This document shows, one piece after another, positions 45,682 through 56,407 of a stretch of 64,000 bases of DNA. The position numbers were made by a program, and so were the translations under genes. The stretch spans positions 12,710,001 through 12,774,000 of the forward strand of contig JBHGNT010000014.1 in NCBI GenBank assembly GCA_043228905.1, read 5' to 3'. Source of the stretch: Azolla caroliniana. Taxonomy: Eukaryota > Polypodiophyta. Position 1 is the stretch's first letter. The number at the start of each line of letters is the position of its first letter. Under the pieces are notes generated by a model. It did no database searches. It was given only the letters and a program-made list of their open reading frames with translations, and was not told the DNA's origin.

Positions 45682-47171
45682 TCAAGATTTTCGAGTTGAG
45701 GGGTTGTACCCCTTTTGCTCCAGTGAGTATCCTACGAGGATACATTTCTCCGACTTCGGGTCAAGCTTTTGACGCTTCTCGTTGGGGATGTGCACGTACG
45801 CTATCACGCCGAATATCCGGGTGTGCGATAAGTCCGGCTTCTTTCCGAAGTATTTTTCGTGCGGAGTGACCTCGTGCACTCCGGATGTTGTGCACCGGTT
45901 CATTAGGTAGACGGCCGTATTTGCAGCTTCGGCCCAATATGACTTGGGCATATGCTTCTCGTTCATCATGGCCCGCGCTACTTCGAGGATGTGCCGATTT
46001 TTGCGCTTGGCTACTCCGTTTTGTTGCGGACTGTGTCGGCAAGTGATATCTCGCCGAATTCCTTCCTTTCGGAGATACGCAGTGAAGTGGTCTGAGAAGT
46101 ACTCCTTGACGCCATCCGATCGAAGGCATTGTACATGACAACCAGTGGCTTTTTCGACTTCGTTTTTAAACCTTTCGAAGTGTCCGAACACGCTCTTTTG
46201 CCGCATCGAATAGAGCCACATGTGCCTGGAGAAGTCGTCGATGAAGAGCACATAATATCGGCATCCGTTGAATGTATCCGTCAGCGCCGGTCCCCATACG
46301 TCGAAATGGACTCCGTCGAGTTTGCTCACGTTCCGCTCTTTTGGGAATGGGTGTTGGTGTTGTTTGCCGAATTGGCACGCTTCGCAACACCTTCAATCTC
46401 CTTCTCTTTGAATGTCGGGAGTCCGATGACAACTCCTTCCGATTTCATTGCTTTGAGTTTGTTGAGATTGATGTGGCCGATTCGCTTCTGCCATAGCTCT
46501 ATGTCAGAGTCGGCTTTTGTGCTTTTTGCGAACATGGTGGATTTCTTCTCATGTGAATTGAGAATGAACATCCGGCCCTCTCTTCTTCCGTGCGCGATGA
46601 TTCGGCCCTCTTCTTCGGTGAAGCACCCTTCTAGGTCGAATCGTACTTGCATCCCTTGCTCAACCATTTGGCCGACCGAGACCAAATTCTTCGTGATGGT
46701 GGGAACATGCAAGACATTTTTAATGTATGTTTGCTTACCTCTTTCGCTGAACGGAACATTGCCGATATGCCAAATCGGGTACATAGTGTCATCTCCGGTT
46801 TCGACATAACCGGGTCGCTCCGGCTCTCGAAGTTCGAGAAACCATTCTTTATGAGATGTCATATGGTTTGAGGCTCCGGAGTCAACAAACCATACGTCCT
46901 CCAGATTGAGGGCACTAGTTGAGGTAGAGGCCGACATAGAGTTTGCTCTATGTTTCATCATGAACATTCCGCCACGGTCAGAGTTGTGTGCATACATTCC
47001 GCCACGATCTTCATAGTCGGAGTTGTGCCCATACATTCCGCTATACTCTTCGTAGTCGGAATTGTGCACGTAATTCGTGAGTTGTCGGCTTGTTGGCTTG
47101 TGGAAGCCGATTCGCGCATCTTCTTTCGGCACTCTTCTTCGTGGTGGACAAGCTTTCCGCAATATCCACAT
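45682..47171 (-). pseudogene. Copia F protease and integrase
   Basis: Protease motif VWFVDSGASNHMTS is followed by a pre-integrase region (ELWQKRIGHINLNKL). A frameshift near 46,395 breaks the CEACQFGKQH zinc part. Integrase then continues with LDGVHFDVWGP, YVLFIDDFSRHMW, LRSDGVKEYFS and QQNGVAKRKNR. Before the protease there is a repeated NSDY-GGMY/GMF segment. Confidence 0.85.
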
Positions 47172-48075
47172 TCGGTTGCGTTTTGACGACTCGGGCTGGA
47201 GTGGAAGCTCCCCCTTCTTGCGAAGGTTCCTCGTTGGCTTCCGTTTTGCGGCCGAAATTGGGAGTTGTTGTCGTAGGTCGGACCTCGTCCGCCTTGTCCT
47301 TGGCCGAATCGGCCTCTCACTCGTCCACGTCCTCTTCCTCCGTTCGAGTGAGTGTAGAGCATGTGGCCTTCCGACTCATTGCTCCTTGTACCCACGTGGT
47401 TTTCTTCTACCAATAGCATTGATTGGAGCTCGAAGGAGGGAGATTTCTCCCTTGCTAGAACGGCGGTTCGCATCGCATCGAACCGTGGTGCGAGGCCGCC
47501 GAGGCATATTTGCACCATCTCATCATCATCGATATTTACGCTTATCGAGCCGAGCGAGTCATACAACTCCTTGATCTTCAAGGTGTATGTTGTGATGGAC
47601 ATGTCCCTTTGTTGAATGTTGTTCAACTCTTGGCGGAGTTGAAGCCTTCTTGCGGTTGTGTTCGCCGCGAAAATCTTTCGTAGATTTTCCCATGCCTCCT
47701 TCGGCGTCTTGGCTTCACGAATGTAGCCGAGCATGTGATCATGAACACATGTCGCCAAGCAATACATCACGCGGCTTGTGGCTTGCGGTTTGCTCCCATG
47801 TCATATCGGCGTGAGGCGTGTCGGCGGGTCAGTCTTCGTGCGCTCCTTTGATGTAGCTCCAATAGCCTTGTCCGACAAGGTATTGGTGCATCTTGTACTC
47901 CCAAGATGCGCAATTGTTTCAATCTAACTTCTCGGTAGGGAGAGCGCTCCCCATTTGAGTATTAATTATGTCGATTCTTCTTCCTCCTCTTCTTCTCTCT
48001 TCGAATGCGAGCTATGTAGCAATGCTACGATAGCGATGAGCCGATTCTTGGCCGTCGGCATAGGACACGGTGCAC
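46958..48075 (-). pseudogene. Copia F gag
   Basis: Gag of the UBN2 type: WENLRKIFAANTTARRLQL, then TYTLKIKELYDSLGSI, an RG-rich stretch and a zinc knuckle CGYCGKLVHHEEEC. The upstream part from about 48,075 carries two TGA codons (near 47,925 and 47,830). A frameshift near 47,150 separates gag from protease. Confidence 0.75.
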
Positions 48076-48105
48076 GTGAATGGGCTATAGATCGAGCTAC
48101 CAAGT

Positions 48106-48118
48106 CACTCTGATACCA
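48106..48118 (-). other. Initiator-tRNA-Met primer binding site of copia F
   Basis: The - strand reads TGGTATCAGAGTG directly after the 5' LTR. Confidence 0.9.
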
Positions 48119-48175
48119 TGTAACGAATCAAGAGATGGATTCTGTGCATCGGAATAGATATGAATTGTGTGTGTG

Positions 48176-48238
<63 letters not shown>

Positions 48239-48536
48239 TAAGACACTGAGAATACGCAAGGTAAAGTATATTAACAAAGGAGAAAGACTCAACATTGTAC
48301 AAGGTGGGAGGAGGGTGCTTTATATAGTCACCCTCTCTCTTCATTAACTACAAGACTCATGGAGCATGGGGAATGTGAAAGCTCATAAGTTATGTGTCAT
48401 AGAATATGATTCTATGACTCATACTAAATGCTAGAATACAAAGTGGTGACATAATGGTGACTCTTGACCATTGGAGTGTCTATTCACTCTCAAGGTGAGT
48501 TCACACACTAGACCAAGTTGAGCTTGATTCTCAACA
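48119..48536 (-). repeat. 5' LTR of copia element F with expanded (GA)n
   Basis: Closely matches 43,031-43,417 but the GA run (48,178-48,233) is much longer. A TATATAAAG box on the - strand is near 48,318-48,327. Confidence 0.88.
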
Positions 48537-50160
48537 CATATAAAGTGATGTCGGTAAAAAAAGAATCATCATGCATCACATACATTCTATCTAACTGACT
48601 CCAAGTTTGTTTATGTTGAGCAGATTAGAAGGTAAAACCTAGATCATTCTCATGCAACCACGTCCAAACATCCAACTTCAAAACCTCCATAGCCAATGAA
48701 ACCCAAGCAATTTGTTCAGAATCATCCATGATTGAATGTTCATAGAACTTCAGACGTAGATTGAGATGCATCAACGCACAAATTAAAATCACCCATAAGT
48801 AATCCTGGACAACCCACATATAGGGTCTAAAAGAGTCAACCCCATGATGCAATATGTTGAGTGGCTTGGTTAGGGGCCTAAATCCCAACCAACCACACAA
48901 CTTGGCACCAAGATAAGTGATTTTTATACCCAAAAACCGACCATAAGGGTCAGTATGCATTACTTCTTATGAGAAGAACATTCCCCTCTCAGATTCCATG
49001 TTACCACTTTCATTCAATCAACAATGTTATGGGTGCACTTGCTCCTATGAAACTATTCAAAGTATATTCTCATACGAATTTCATGCACCGCATCCTTAGG
49101 TCTGTCTGTAAGCACTAAACTTTGATTTTCCATATCCATAGATTGAGTTCCCTTATTCTTTGGGCCCAAACCTTGAAGTGTGGCCTCTTTATCACCTGCT
49201 CTAGAAGCTTTTCCTTCATTCATAACAATCACAAGATCTGGCATACCAACATCTCTTTCAAGTCCTTCCTTACCATTCCTTCATTAGGAACCTCCAAAGT
49301 TGAAGGACAATGGCAATGGCATTTCACCATAAAGTGACCCCATTCACCACATCCAAAACCATGTATGCGAGTTTCCCATTAAAAAATAATATAACCACAC
49401 GATCATAGAATACATCAAAAGATTGCAACACTGCCTTAGCATCAACTTCCACATCATGCACATCCTCATCGATGCACTCTTTTGTTGCGTTTTCATTTTC
49501 TTCAATAATATCAGACAGCAAGATATTGACAACAATCCTGCATAAATTATCCCAATTACGATGATCCTTGTCAACCTTCATCTACATGTATTGCCTCGGC
49601 ATATGTCAACTTCTTTTCATTAATTTCCTCAATACCCTTAAATCTCTTAGAGCTCCAAAATTTTCCCTTTTCACGCGTACATTCTACCCTCACATTACTC
49701 TTTATTGGATCCAATTGTTCTCATGTCGATATCCCCCACAATTTGTGAGGAATTCATTTTTATATCCGCTGTTCTTGATGTGATAAAAATTCAAGATAAT
49801 AATAATAAGAGATTTTTCATGAACAAGAGAGAAAATGAGAGATTGAAGAGATCTAAGATGAAGAAGACAATTGGAGGCCCACAATGTGTGTTGATTGAGT
49901 ACATATGTGTATACCAACAAGGCACGCACGAATCTTAATTTCTACCATTGCTTATAGTACACACCACCACAATGTGTGTTGATTGAGTACATATGTGTAT
50001 ACCGACAACGCAAGCACGAATCTTAATTTCTGTCGTTGCTTCTAGTACACACCACCAAATTAAACTTGTTATATATCGTTACGAAGCTCTTCTAACTATT
50101 ACCTTCCTCCGATCCGAAGAGTGCAGGAACAAAATCAAATTCGCTTTTTCTTCTTCCCCT
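48537..50160 (-). pseudogene. LINE 5' region: ORF1 and start of endonuclease
   Basis: On the - strand ORF1 pieces include VDKDHRNWDNLCRIVVNILL, then DEDVHDVEVDAKAVLQSF and a broken knuckle near 49,310. An endonuclease-like stretch with G-D-F-N-L.V follows near 48,790. No frame is intact. The 5' end is set by similarity to 3,300-4,345 and by a CT run from about 50,183. Confidence 0.65.
49881..50058. repeat. 88-bp tandem duplication
   Basis: 'acaatgtgtgttgattgag' begins both copies (49,881 and 49,969). They differ at several bases. It lies in the LINE 5' region. Confidence 0.85.
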
Positions 50161-50176
50161 CTCCTCTCTCCTTTTT

Positions 50177-50182
<6 letters not shown>

Positions 50183-50224
<42 letters not shown>

Positions 50225-50450
50225 AGAAAGAGTAAGTGGGTGTTTTCTCTTTTAAGAATCTTGACAAAAGAGAAAGGTGTGATTTGGAATTTGATACAAT
50301 AGAGTGAAGAAGAAGAAGAAGACTCTCTCTCTCTCTCTCTCTCTCAAGAGAAAGAGTAAGTGGGTGTTTTCTCTTTTAAGAATCTTGACAAAGAGAAGAG
50401 TTGTGATTGGAATTTGACACAATAGAGTGAAGAAGAAGAGAAGAAGAAGA
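50183..50450 (+). repeat. 124-bp tandem duplication forming the DHH gene leader
   Basis: Two copies (50,221-50,344 and 50,345-50,450) each hold 'agagtaagtgggtgttttct', 'aagaatcttgacaaa' and an AAG-rich end, separated by CT runs. The second copy ends four bases before the start codon, so the leader and perhaps the promoter are built from it. A diverged copy lies at 14,864-14,922. Confidence 0.85.
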
Positions 50451-50453
50451 AAA

Positions 50454-50686
50454 ATGGGCAGGGGAAGTGCTATCCTCTACCATTTTCCATGTCCAGATGG
50501 AGTGTTTGCAGCTCTAGCAGCTCATCTGTATCACTCCAAGCTGTCTCTTGACGCCGTGTTCTTCCCTAACCCTGTATATAATCCCATTAAGTAAGTATGC
50601 GGTGCTCTTCTTCTTTTTCTTTGTGTGTTTTAGGTTTGAGGTAATTTTGTGTGTTTTAGTTTTGGAGCTTTGTATGTGTTCTGGAA

Positions 50687-50743
<57 letters not shown>

Positions 50744-53700
50744 CAGAAATTAGTTGTGTTTTTCCACCTGAAGTAAGGCAATTTAGGTTTCTCTTTTCGT
50801 CTATCTCATAAGTGTAGCCCCATTGTTAATGAACTTATTTACTTACACTGCGAAAATTAAAATCTAAATTGAAAATTAAGCCCCATTGTTAATGAACTTA
50901 TTTACTTGCACTGCGAAAATTAAAATCTAAATTGAAAATTAAAAGTTTCCCATGTTTTTATATCACTATTATGTGATGGTGTAAAATAGGAAATTTTCAT
51001 AGCAACTTTATTTTTTTCCCATTGGGCCTTTGTCGGCATATGATGGTCAAATTTAAATTTTAACGGGGCCCTGATTTAAAACCTTTTCATGTTTGGCAAT
51101 GTATAGATTGGGAGAAATGAACTTTTTGAGGGGAAATCGTAAAAGGAATTTCCCATCCATTCTTTTATCAGCTTGAAGAACATTTTTCCTAGGCTAAATC
51201 CTCTCCTGTGCACTTCAACAATATGGCCTGAGATGCACATTGATTTCCCATGTTCAAACATTCAATCTTGAATTCTGTCACTTGAGACAATGGTTCGTGT
51301 GAAATCATAAATATGGGTGGCATATGGCTCACACAAGACCATTGCAGAGTGTTTGAGCAAGAAAAGTGGCAAGAAAAATGTGTTTTTATTTAATGATTTG
51401 TAATACTCTTGATGTCAGTATGAGAAAGCTCATTAGATCACATCTCATTTCTATGTCCCTGTATCATTTTTTTCATGATTCAATGGTATGCTGTAGCTTA
51501 CAAGACATAAATGTTTTCTGAATTTTTGTTTTTAGGGTAACGGATTTGGATGTGGATGCTTTTGATACATTCTATCTGCTTGATTATGTTGGACCGAAAG
51601 GCTTTGTCAGTGAACTTTGTGCAAAGGCAAAAGAGTATGTACTGCATGTCCCATTATATTTGAGCACAATTGTTTATTTCAAGATCTAACGGTAAATCAT
51701 AGGAATGCAATACATTTACATTTCATGCATTCAAATAAGTAAAAAAAAATTCGAGATACCTCTGACTACTTCTTTCATGCCCTTGTTAACATACGAAAGA
51801 GAGAAAAAGGGAATGAATCAGCCATTCAATTGATCAAGTAGCACATATAATTACTTGAGCAAAGTTGACCAAGAGCATTTGTGGAAATAAAGAAAAATTG
51901 AAGGGATACTTTAGAGTTTTTCCTTTGAAATAATGAAAAATAAGTTTGTAGTCTCTGGCATACATCAGCATTCTAAAAGAAAAAAGGAATAAATTACCTT
52001 TCCTTTTGGTAGATTGCTTATATCTAGATCATTTGAAGAGGCACTGTCTGTAGGTGGTAAGTATAACACCATCATTCATTTTTATATCCTGCATTGAGTT
52101 CGCTAGTGTAATGCTGAATGGTTTATGACATAGCCTAAGGTAGTCCTTTTTGTTTGAATTGATTACAGGGTTATCGTTCTAGATCATCACAAAACAGCAT
52201 GTGAACTTTTATCAACAAAGTATTCCAATCTGGGAAATTTAAGCACGAATATCGATATGGACAAATCTGGTGCAACAATTGCGTTCGAATATTTTACAAG
52301 CAAACTAAACTCTAATTTGTGTTTGGAACTAGGAACCAGTAACTCCTTGGAAAGCAAGCAAAATGAAAGAATGTTCCTAGTGCCACAACAGGATTTACCA
52401 CGAATCAGTTGTATTTTTGAGTATATTGAAGATGCTGATTTATGGAAATGGAAACTTCCAAGTAGTAAGGCCTTCACCAGTGGTCTTTCGTCTTTAAAAT
52501 TTGACTATAACATCAACTCAAACACACAGCTCTTCAATAAGGTAACCTATTTTGAATTGGGGAACTGTATATATTGAGTTTGGCTTGGTGAGCTATTATG
52601 TGTTTCCTTGCATTTTTTACTGGCTTGTTTTTGAAAATGGGGGTAAGAAAAACTAGTAAACAATTAATTGGGTCTGTTTTAGCATGGCTTCAGCCAGTTT
52701 GTGGAACATCTAGAGAGCCACTGTAGAAATGTAGTATACAAGAAGGAAAACCATCTCCTTCAGCTTTTGGACTCACTAAGTCTAAATGTCACCTCCAGGA
52801 AATTAGATTGCTTCTGAACAAGGAAGTTAACATCTTGCTAGCACCAAAGTTTGGTATCCCTTTCAGTATCTCTTTAGTGGTAAGAATACAATTCAATACT
52901 CTTGAAATCAGGCAAGGCCACATTGTTTCAAGGTTCCACAATACATGTCTTAATTAGGCAAGAAAGGCTTTGTTTTTGCCTATATGGTCGGTATTAATGC
53001 AAACCATCCCCTTGAAAAGGAACCATTCATGCAAAAATAAACAAGATAACAATTCTAATCAAGTAAACTAACTTCAGCTATTCTGGATGTGTTTCTCCTA
53101 AGATATTCGTGTTCTTTAATTTGATCCTGAAAGTTGTCTTTACTTCAGCTGCAATCACTTGATCCGTCAGAAGTCATAAAGCGTGGAGAAAAAAGCTTAT
53201 TAGGAAAGCAGTCCAAGGTAGATGCAGCTCTTAACAGCTCTTTTCTACTCAACCTGGGGGAAGGAAAGTTTGGACAATGCCTGGTAAATTTTTGTCAGTC
53301 ACCATATCAATTGTGCACGTTATATATGTGCAAATTTGGTATGTATGTTCTTATGTTTACAAAAATAAATTCAACATGTAGTGAGGTTACTTGTCTTCTA
53401 GTTTTTGTTTCAATCATCATCAAAACCACACCAATAAATGACTATTATAGCGTAGTTGTAACTGGTTTTTAACTCTATACAATCTCTCTGTTTTGAAATA
53501 TCCAATGTATGCAATCTATTATAAACCTTAACAGATGCCATGATCTTTTCTAACTCTTCAACAATTAATGCATTATTTTCTGTTATTTGAAGCAGTTTTT
53601 TTGTAATTTCTGTGTAAAGTAGGCTGTCCAAGATGATGCCATTGCAGATCTACGGAGTGAGGCTGGAAATCAACTTGCTGCAAAAAGTCAAGCATATGGT

Positions 53701-54469
53701 CTGAGGTGTATTTTTCTAGCATTTATTATTTTTTAACCCATGGTTACTGAAAATTGTTAAAGCTTATTTCTAGTTAATGTTATTCAGAATTCTACATAAT
53801 CTATGATTAGTTGGTTTTGAATTTTCTGTATTTCTTGGGCCCCACTAATTCCCTAAGAAAAAAACATCCAAACATGTGCACAACATACTACCATCCAAGA
53901 TACATATTTTTATTTGTGACCGGGGCATCAGTAGGCACATTAAAATAGTTGTTACGCACACAAATTTTGTTTCTTCACGATTATTTTGACTGACATCTGA
54001 CCTTCAACAAACTCAGAGTATGCAGGTCTAGATTTTGTACGATTTAAGTGAGGATTTTTTTACATTAATCTTTTTTACCTTGATCATGTATACTTTGAGG
54101 AACTACAAATCATAATTTTTACAAATGGTGATATGGACTCTAATAGCATGGCATTGAGACATGAAGATGGTAACTTTACCGCATCATATGTATGTGGATG
54201 CAGGGCCATAGGGGCTGTTGTATACAGAGTGAAAGGACAAGACCCATCCATACTTAAAGTGAGTCTTAGAAGCCTTGAGGGTGAAGATACAACAGAAATA
54301 TCTGAGGTGAGATTCTTGTGTTTTTCAGTTTCATAATAAGTGAAAAAAATACCATGAAGCATATTTAGATCTCTCCATATTTTCATTTCAGGCATATGGT
54401 GGTGGTGGACATTGCTTAGCGAGCTCTTTTCAGATTGCGAATGAAATCTTTGCTAAATGGAGGGGATAA
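50454..54469 (+). CDS. DHH/DHHA1 family phosphoesterase-like protein
   Basis: Exons are 50,454-50,590, 51,536-51,634, 52,169-52,541, 53,149-53,283, 53,623-53,705, 54,204-54,306 and 54,392-54,469. All introns are GT..AG and phases agree, giving 335 residues. Metal-binding motifs of the DHH superfamily are visible: FPCPDG (D15), LLDY (D62), LDHHK (D84-H85-H86), and a DKSGA segment near 110. The C-terminus has GGGGH (313-317), the DHHA1 substrate-binding signature. Relatives hydrolyse phosphodiester bonds in nucleotides or short RNAs; the substrate here cannot be read from sequence. There is no obvious targeting peptide. The AUG follows an AAG-rich leader made of a tandem repeat. It looks intact. 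Confidence 0.9.
50689..50740. repeat. (GT)n microsatellite in DHH intron 1
   Basis: A perfect GT run of about 26 units lies about 100 bp inside intron 1. Confidence 0.95.
50816..50941. repeat. 63-bp tandem duplication in DHH intron 1
   Basis: 'agccccattgttaatgaac' starts both copies (50,816 and 50,879). They differ at about one base, so the duplication is recent. Confidence 0.93.
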
Positions 54470-54532
54470 CAAGTCATGACCATCTGAGTAACCTACCCTT
54501 ATACCTCCTTTAAAATGTCATATGATTGTTGT

Positions 54533-54611
54533 CTTATTATAACTCCGCTCCAAAGACGTTGTAACCCAAAATAACTTATTATAACTCCGCTCCAAAGACG
54601 TTGTAACCCAA
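54533..54611. repeat. 42-bp tandem duplication after the DHH gene
   Basis: 'cttattataactccgctcc' starts both copies (54,533 and 54,575). It lies about 65 bp after the stop codon, in the likely 3' UTR. Confidence 0.92.
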
Positions 54612-55094
54612 TTTATAGATAACATATTGTAGTAAGTAAACTAAAACTACCCACGAATTAATATTATTGGTATAAGGCTTTTGCAATATTATTCAATGCT
54701 TTATTATTCAAGATTGTCTTGTTTGTACTCATCTAATAATGCTTGTTTGTATCATCTTGAACTTGAATTTCATGATAAAACACAATTTAATATTTCGACT
54801 ATCCATGTTCATATGTTTACTCCACAATAATTTCATCATGCATAGATAACGGTGAGTAAACAACACCCAATCAATGTCTTATTATTTGACCTTCTTAAAT
54901 GGTAGCATGACGAAGATCTTGAATGTCTTAAACACAGTGATCATAAATATTCAAAGGGTTAAAGGTTTGATCAGCCATATGATGTTTTCTGAAGAAGGTC
55001 TCAGCCATAAAGCACATCAATCTATGGCTGTTGCACAATTCTTACATTTTTGGTTGGAAACTGTGTAACCACAAACATCCCTGGACTAAATTAT

Positions 55095-55157
55095 CCATTA
55101 ACGATCATTCAGTTGTTACAAGAACACAATTATTAGCTGTAGTAAACTTCCCTTCAA
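55095..55157. repeat. Direct repeat left of the XTH-derived insert
   Basis: 'attattagctgtagtaaac' and 'cgatcattcagttgttacaa' recur, with a few changes, at 55,795-55,860. The pair frames the insert. Confidence 0.85.
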
Positions 55158-55793
55158 TTACCTACATATATATACAAACATACATGCATACATAAATATC
55201 CACACTTTTTAAATATACGCATGCATATGCATACTTTGTATCAGGGATTACATCATGCTGTGCAGTAGGGGAAAATCTCATTCTGGTGTGAAAACCTAGA
55301 ACATAATGAAGTGCATGCTTGTTGCATATGCATGCCTTGATATCCTATGAGACATTGCAAGAATGTTAGACATTTGCTTACATACATGCATCCATGTAAG
55401 CATGAACACTTCATCCATGTATGGCATACCTCCATACATACATACATCAATCCCTCCTTTCATGCCCTATAAGCTTATGATGCTCAAGAAAGCCTTTGCC
55501 AAAGTGACATTGGTGACCATTCTTGATTGTTTGTTGGAGGGGGGATGTCCTTGGTAATGAATGTGGCAAGGTTCTCTTTAAAGTGCTTTTAGGATGGGCA
55601 TTTATGATTTGAATACAAGCTATTGCGGTTTATCATAAGTTAAAACAAAGATGAAGAGTGGATAACCAACGGAGAGATAGAGAATGTCTATGTGTCCATG
55701 AAGACGATGCTCCAACAATGCTATAATTAGATCTTCACGTAAACTCATTGAATTTATTTATTACAACTTGTAATGATCATGTTGAAGGTTATT
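55158..55793. repeat. Rearranged copy of XTH intron 3 and 3' flank
   Basis: The left part matches 9,265-9,530 (XTH intron 3) and the right part matches 10,803-11,126 (XTH 3' flank). The join is at 'cctttcatgccctataagct'. The 1.27 kb between the two sources, with XTH exon 4, is missing. No coding sequence of XTH is included. Confidence 0.85.
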
Positions 55794-55794
55794 C

Positions 55795-55860
55795 ATTAAT
55801 GATCATTCAGTTATTACAAGAAAGCAATTATTAGCTGTAGTAAACATCCCTTCAATGACC
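55795..55860. repeat. Direct repeat right of the XTH-derived insert
   Basis: Second copy of 55,095-55,157. At over 60 bp it is much longer than a transposon target duplication. Confidence 0.85.
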
Positions 55861-56407
55861 CTTAGCTTGATACTCAAATAACTAATATTAACATTACATT
55901 GTTGGTTGCCTCAAATAGCAACCATGTGCATTTTTTCTCAAACTATGAATGAAATGCAATCTTTTTGCAGAAACTACCCCTCTCCATAATTGTGCAAGCA
56001 TGATAAAACCACACAAATCTTGATCATTATTTTATGATTAAATCCCATCCTAATGACTTGACTTGGCTTCTCTATATGAAACTATATACTATATCCATGT
56101 AGTTGATTTTTTTATTTCTTACATTAGTTTTATATAAATATATCATGTATCTAAGACTCAACAACAATCTTCTAAAATACACTAATCTATACACTGAATG
56201 GTTAATGTCAGCTCCTTACTGTAGGCGTTGAGCAAAACAAAAGGATTAAGCTCTGCTCTCAACCATAGATGAGAGTTACCGAGCTTTTTTTAATCAAATG
56301 CACTCAACAAAAACAGCTTCTCCTGTACAAAAGAAAAAAGAAAGAAAGGATTTGATCTTGAGATATGCACAAAGGAACATTTTGTATTTTAATTTGCTTC
56401 TTGGTTG

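Larger units (their letters stand above)
43031..48536 (-). mobile_element. Copia element F, decayed
   Basis: LTRs of 387 and 418 bp flank a broken Ty1-copia polyprotein on the - strand, inside the LINE. The flanks read TATAT (43,026-43,030) and CATAT (48,537-48,541), a target duplication with one mismatch. The 31-bp length difference between LTRs is mostly a longer GA run. The coding region has several stops and frameshifts, so it is older than B and C in coding decay. Confidence 0.88.
14936..50160 (-). mobile_element. L1-type LINE, base layer of the transposon nest
   Basis: One LINE on the - strand can be followed through four segments: 48,537-50,160 (5' UTR, ORF1, endonuclease start), 40,861-43,030 (reverse transcriptase), 22,641-23,329 and about 14,936-15,343 (C-terminal region and 3' end). 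Elements F, D and A interrupt it in that order. Removing D with one ATAT copy, or A with one ACGT copy, lets the LINE translation continue in the same frame. It has many stops and frame changes, so it is inactive. The 3' end meets a (CT)n run (GA on the LINE strand) rather than poly(A). Confidence 0.8.
54612..56400. other. Intergenic DNA between DHH and MYB genes
   Basis: Apart from the rearranged XTH-derived copy and its flanking repeats, I see no gene. The two genes converge here, so both 3' UTRs lie at its edges. Confidence 0.6.

Noticed and set aside
52640-53080. Possible extra exon in the DHH gene
   Set aside because: Short similar-looking frames exist, but the flanking exons join in phase without it and give a continuous DHH-DHHA1 protein.
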